In this document: piece by piece, positions 60,857-64,000 of the stretch | Layout of the letters: each line of letters begins with the position of its first letter | Numbering within the stretch: the first letter of the stretch is position 1 | NCBI GenBank assembly: GCA_046347045.1 | Contig: JAXMGX010000002.1 | Span: 186,001 to 250,000 of the forward strand | Source: ZC4RG30 sp046347045 | GTDB taxonomy: Bacteria; Pseudomonadota; Gammaproteobacteria; Steroidobacterales; Steroidobacteraceae | Reading direction: 5' to 3' | DNA length: 64,000 bases | Translations under genes and position numbers: made by a program | The notes under the pieces: model-generated | Databases searched by the model: none | Told to the model about the DNA's origin: nothing | The model's input: only the letters and a program-made list of their open reading frames with translations

Positions 60857-62190
60857 ATTTCCTCACCCGCAAACACCTGCCCCGCCGCACCGTGCTGCGG
60901 GGCCTGGGTATCGCTGTCTCGCTGCCTCTGCTGGATGCCATGATCCCGGCCGCCACCGCGCTGGCCCAGACGGCGGCAAGGCCCGGCACGCGCATGTCGT
61001 GCATTTACATTCCGCATGGCGCCACAATGGATCTGTGGACGCCCAAGACCGTCGGCAGCGATTTCGCCTTCTCGCAAATCCTCAAGCCCTTCGAACCGTT
61101 CCGCAGCAGCATCAACGTCATCAGCAATCTTGCCCACCGGAACGTGGCGCCGGCAGGCGGCGAGGATTCCGGCGGCGCCGAGAACCATTCACGGGCTGCG
61201 GCCGTATTCCTGACCGGCGCACATCCGTTCAAGGGCGACATGGCTCGAGTGGGCGCGTCTGTGGATCAGATGGCTGCCGCAGCGATCGGCCAGGACACGC
61301 CGCTGCCATCCATCGAGATGTCGATCGAGCCTGCAATCGGTGGCTGTGATCTCGCCTTCACCTGCGCCTATCGCAACACGCTCAGCTACAAGAACGAGTC
61401 GCTGCCGCTGCCGATGGAGAACGATCCGCAGCTCGTGTTCGAGCGCCTGTTCGGCGACGGGACCACCGATGCGCAACGACGCGAGCGACGTGCCCAGGCG
61501 GCCTCGATCCTGGACTCGATCCGCTCGCAGGTCGCGCAGCTGCAGCGGGGAATTTCCGTGGCCGACCGCGCCCGCATGGACGACTACCTGCAGGAAGTGC
61601 GCGAGATCGAGCGCCGCGTGCAGCGCGTGGGCGAGAAACTGAACGGCGGCATGACACTGCCCGACGCACCCACCGGCACGCCGCCGGCCTTCGAGGCGCA
61701 TGTGGCGCTGATGTTCGACCTGCAGGTGCTGGCGTTCAGGACCGGCATCACGCGCATCGCCAGCTTCATGCTGGCCCGCGACAACTCCAACACCCGTTAC
61801 GCCGGCAGCGGCGTGGCCGAAGGCTTCCACAACGCCTCGCACCACAGCAACGAGCGCCGCAACATGGAGCAGTTCGCGCTGATCAATGCCTTCCACGCCA
61901 ACCTGATCGCGAAGTTCCTGGCCAAGCTGCAGCAGACGCCGGACGGCGAGCATGACTTGCTGCACAACTCCATGGTGCTCTATGGCAGCAGCATGAGCGA
62001 CGCCAACGAACACAACTACGATCCGCTGCCGATCATCCTTGCCGGCAATGCCGGCGGTCGCCTGCAGGGCAATCGCCATCTGTCGTTTGCGCCGCATACG
62101 CCCATGTCGAACCTGCTGCTGGCCATGCTGCACACGCTGGATGTGCCGGCGGCGAAGATCGGGGATTCCACCGGGCCGTTGGCAATCTGA
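60853..62190 (+). CDS. DUF1552 family protein, predicted Tat substrate
   Basis: A 445-aa protein. The N-terminus PRRTVLRGLGIAVSLPLLDA is a twin-arginine signal (RR at 11-12), so it is exported folded, perhaps with a cofactor. The body has the DUF1552 pattern: MSCIYIPHGATMDLWTPKTV, RIASFMLARDNSNTRYAGSG, FHNASHHSNERRNMEQFALI and MVLYGSSMSDANEHNYDPLP, which resembles sulfatase/alkaline-phosphatase-fold (DUF1501-like) proteins. It is almost always encoded next to DUF1592-type proteins. Function unknown. Confidence 0.87.
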   Translation: MNFLTRKHLPRRTVLRGLGIAVSLPLLDAMIPAATALAQTAARPGTRMSCIYIPHGATMDLWTPKTVGSDFAFSQILKPFEPFRSSINVISNLAHRNVAPAGGEDSGGAENHSRAAAVFLTGAHPFKGDMARVGASVDQMAAAAIGQDTPLPSIEMSIEPAIGGCDLAFTCAYRNTLSYKNESLPLPMENDPQLVFERLFGDGTTDAQRRERRAQAASILDSIRSQVAQLQRGISVADRARMDDYLQEVREIERRVQRVGEKLNGGMTLPDAPTGTPPAFEAHVALMFDLQVLAFRTGITRIASFMLARDNSNTRYAGSGVAEGFHNASHHSNERRNMEQFALINAFHANLIAKFLAKLQQTPDGEHDLLHNSMVLYGSSMSDANEHNYDPLPIILAGNAGGRLQGNRHLSFAPHTPMSNLLLAMLHTLDVPAAKIGDSTGPLAI

Positions 62191-62197
62191 AGTCGGC

Positions 62198-62629
62198 ATG
62201 AACATGCGTATTCGAGACCGCCCCCGCGCGACCCTGCTGGGCCCGGGCTGCGCTGCGCTGATCCTGGTCTGTGCCCTCGGCAGCGCACCCGCGCTGGCGC
62301 ACCACAGCTTCGCCGCGGAATTCGACATCGGCAAACCCGTCGAATTCCGGGGCAGAGTACTCAAGGTGCTGCTGGTCAATCCCCATTCCTGGATCCATGT
62401 CGAAGTCACCGACAAGAACGGCGCGAAGCAGACCTGGATGATCGAAGGCGGCAATCCCAATGAGCTCCGGCGCAGGGGATTCACGCCGGACAGCGTCTCC
62501 ATAGGCACCGAGCTGCAGGTATCCGGCTACCTTGCCCGCGATGGCCGCAACAAGGTCGTGGGGCGAACATTGAAACTCGCCAATGGAGTGCCGGTGCCGT
62601 TCCAGCCCACGGAACTGCCGCGTCGCTAG
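62198..62629 (+). CDS. DUF6152 family exported protein (copy 2)
   Basis: A 143-aa protein with a signal peptide (LLGPGCAALILVCALGSAPA) and the family opening LAHHSFAAEFD. The domain contains VEFRGRVLKVLLVNPHSWIH and VSIGTELQVSGYLARDGRNK. It is 7 nt downstream of the DUF1552 gene, the last gene of the plus-strand operon. It is paralogous to the DUF6152 at 56570-56983, so one copy sits in each arm of the divergent module. Confidence 0.8.
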   Translation: MNMRIRDRPRATLLGPGCAALILVCALGSAPALAHHSFAAEFDIGKPVEFRGRVLKVLLVNPHSWIHVEVTDKNGAKQTWMIEGGNPNELRRRGFTPDSVSIGTELQVSGYLARDGRNKVVGRTLKLANGVPVPFQPTELPRR

Positions 62630-62721
62630 CCCCGCCCCCTGGAGCCGCTTACGGCGGCGCACCGCCATCGACATCCGGTACTGGAATCCGTGGCGTGACG
62701 TTGTCGAAGATTGGACGCACG

Positions 62722-62982
62722 TCATCCGCTGCCTGGGCGAATCTGCTGCACGCGCCGGCGATACTCCCGCACATTGTCGCCTTCGATGCGCCGGTCCTGC
62801 GTGCCGTTGTTGGTGCCAACCTTGGCGTCGGAGCCGGTCACCGGCTTCGCATCCACGCGGGTCTCGCGCTCGAAGGCGTGCGACTTGTCCGTGTTGCGAT
62901 AGTAGCGGTACAGCACCCAGTACAAGCCGGCAGCGCCCGCGGGGCCCAGTGCAAGCAGGGCAAGACTGTTCTCGTCGCTCAT
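62722..62982 (-). CDS. Small single-TM protein coupled to the zinc-ribbon gene
   Basis: An 86-aa protein. An N-terminal hydrophobic helix (LALLALGPAGAAGLYWVLYR) is followed by a polar tail (HAFERETRVDAKPVTGSDAK). The start at 62982 overlaps the upstream stop by four bases (ATGA); the longer frame to 63891 is antisense to nothing real and is rejected. Function unknown, probably an accessory of the upstream protein. The 92 bp between its stop and the DUF6152 gene show no clear terminator. Confidence 0.65.
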   Translation of the reverse strand: MSDENSLALLALGPAGAAGLYWVLYRYYRNTDKSHAFERETRVDAKPVTGSDAKVGTNNGTQDRRIEGDNVREYRRRVQQIRPGSG

Positions 62983-64000
62983 GCCGTGTGGGCCAGTATC
63001 CACAGGACGATGGATTCGAGAAACGTGCCCACGGTCAGCGCCGCAAGCAACAGCTTCCACTGCTGCACGGGCACGCTGCCCATGGTTTCGCCGGTTCGCC
63101 CGTTCACGGCAATGTAGTGCAGCATGCCGGACCGCCCTGTTTGCTGCTGGTAGGAGTACAGCCACACGGGCAGCAACATCGCCACCCAGCGTGTGCCGTG
63201 CACGTTGATGCCTTCGCGCTCCCACCGCACACCACGGTCGTAACGGCTCACCGAGCCCTCGACCTGCGCGCGCGCAATCGACTGCAGCTGGTCGGCAAGG
63301 CGCGGCTGCAGCCCCGAGACATCGAGGTCGCGCTTCTCGGATGAGCAACCCCGCAGGTACGAGGCGTTCCACTTCACCGCGTTCTTGGTGTCGAACGGCA
63401 GGATGGTGTTGATGATGTTGTTGGTGTTGACCTTCGCGTCCAGATTTCCGCGGTCGCGCGAGGACTCCAGCGGCAGGTCGTCCACCGTGAAGTCGACGTG
63501 GCGATCGACCTGGTACACGTCGGCGTCGTAGTACGTCCTGCGGTCCTTGCCCTCGCCGCGGGTGTAGCTGCGTGTCTGTATCTCGCCCTTGCCGGCAACA
63601 TCCGCACTCGCCCGGGCGTCGACAATCATGTAGGGCAGGTACACCGCATTGACGTTCTCTGGCGTGAACTCTTCCTTGAACTGCTTCAGTGCGAAAAGCC
63701 GGCGCTTGTGCACGAACTGCCGGATGCGTGCCACGGCATCGTCCTTCGAGATGTGGAAGGGCAACACCGCATCCGGCACGGCGCCGTTGGGCACTTGCTC
63801 GTTGATGCCGAACTCGTGCCGGCACCAGTGGCAGCGCGCCGTCATCTGGCTCTGCGTGTTGACGGTCACCTCTGCGCCGCAGCCGCTGCACTTGAACGAC
63901 ACCAGCACCGCCGCATCGGCGCCGATGTCGCGCGCGCCGGAGGCAATGGTGGTGCCATCGAGCTGATCGAGCCCTTCACCGAATCCGAACTGCTCCTCGA
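62979..64000 (-). CDS. TFIIB-type zinc-ribbon membrane protein (partial, runs off right edge)
   Basis: The frame is open from the right edge, reading EEQFGFGEGLDQLDGTTIAS then GARDIGADAA before a zinc ribbon with CSGCGAEV and CHWCRHEFG (two CxxC pairs). About 250 residues of mixed alpha/beta follow, including LPFHISKDDAVARIRQFV and YLPYMIVDARASADVAGKGE, ending in a hydrophobic helix (LLLAALTVGTFLESIVLWIL). A start at 63908 is possible only as an internal GTG, and continuing coding sequence upstream argues that the gene begins outside the window. Often annotated as TFIIB-type zinc-ribbon protein. Function unknown. Confidence 0.75.
   Translation of the reverse strand, partial: EEQFGFGEGLDQLDGTTIASGARDIGADAAVLVSFKCSGCGAEVTVNTQSQMTARCHWCRHEFGINEQVPNGAVPDAVLPFHISKDDAVARIRQFVHKRRLFALKQFKEEFTPENVNAVYLPYMIVDARASADVAGKGEIQTRSYTRGEGKDRRTYYDADVYQVDRHVDFTVDDLPLESSRDRGNLDAKVNTNNIINTILPFDTKNAVKWNASYLRGCSSEKRDLDVSGLQPRLADQLQSIARAQVEGSVSRYDRGVRWEREGINVHGTRWVAMLLPVWLYSYQQQTGRSGMLHYIAVNGRTGETMGSVPVQQWKLLLAALTVGTFLESIVLWILAHTA

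Noticed and set aside
1..64000. CRISPR arrays or rRNA genes
   Set aside because: No regularly spaced repeats of the right length and no rRNA-like sequence were seen.

Overview
The window is high-GC bacterial chromosome, probably from a gammaproteobacterium of the Steroidobacteraceae/Xanthomonadales type. That placement is an inference from gene content: a TonB-dependent receptor, a MacAB-type pump with a NodT-like outer-membrane lipoprotein, a PQQ dehydrogenase, and DUF1592/DUF1552/DUF6152 cytochrome-associated genes. There is no rRNA in the window. The only tRNA is tRNA-Arg(ACG) at 19449-19525.

Layout. (1) 1-6102 is backbone: the N-terminal half of an AraC-type regulator running off the left edge, an exported protoglobin, a DHA2 drug transporter, a CDGSH/Fer4_19 iron-sulfur protein, the last 45 codons of a lost AraC regulator, and a PQQ alcohol dehydrogenase whose signal peptide has been cut off by an IS3-family element (6103-7298). 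(2) 7299-19448 is a decayed integrative mobilizable element next to the 3' end of tRNA-Arg. From the tRNA inward it holds a tyrosine integrase, an excisionase-like HTH protein, a possible oriT, MobC, a relaxase, an AbrB/PIN toxin-antitoxin pair, hsdR, a truncated hsdM, an IS21-family element (9714-12181) with three frameshifts, a fragment of a large helical protein, and an AT-rich TIR/deoxyribosyltransferase-like effector gene. hsdS is absent. (3) 19614-29556 holds a COG2521-like methyltransferase and a tightly overlapping five-gene operon of ATP-grasp, alpha-E and transglutaminase-like proteins, a family predicted to make peptide-like bonds. (4) 29603-36358 is metabolic: NhaD antiporter with a small lipoprotein, GH15 glycosidase, cytochrome c, glutamate dehydrogenase and glucose-6-phosphate dehydrogenase. 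(5) 36425-46792 is signalling and efflux: a multidomain hybrid histidine kinase, then a BaeSR-like two-component pair divergent from a three-gene MacAB-NodT efflux operon, which it probably regulates. (6) 46960-54731 holds a TonB-dependent receptor divergent from an AraC regulator, two exported proteins, an NTF2-like/TonB fusion, a flavin reductase-like protein and a sugar epimerase/uronate dehydrogenase-like protein. (7) 54877-62629 is a divergent two-operon envelope module: PepSY membrane protein, 258-aa exported protein and DUF6152 on the minus strand; secreted ankyrin protein, dihaem-motif DUF1592-type cytochrome, Tat-exported DUF1552 protein and a second DUF6152 on the plus strand. (8) 62722-64000 is a small membrane protein and a zinc-ribbon protein that runs off the right edge.

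The two best candidates for undescribed biology are the module at 54877-62629 and the defence cargo at 7466-9713. In the first, nearly every gene is an unassigned envelope family, yet the start/stop overlaps imply co-translation. In the second, a TIR-like effector sits beside the remains of a partner gene cut by IS21.
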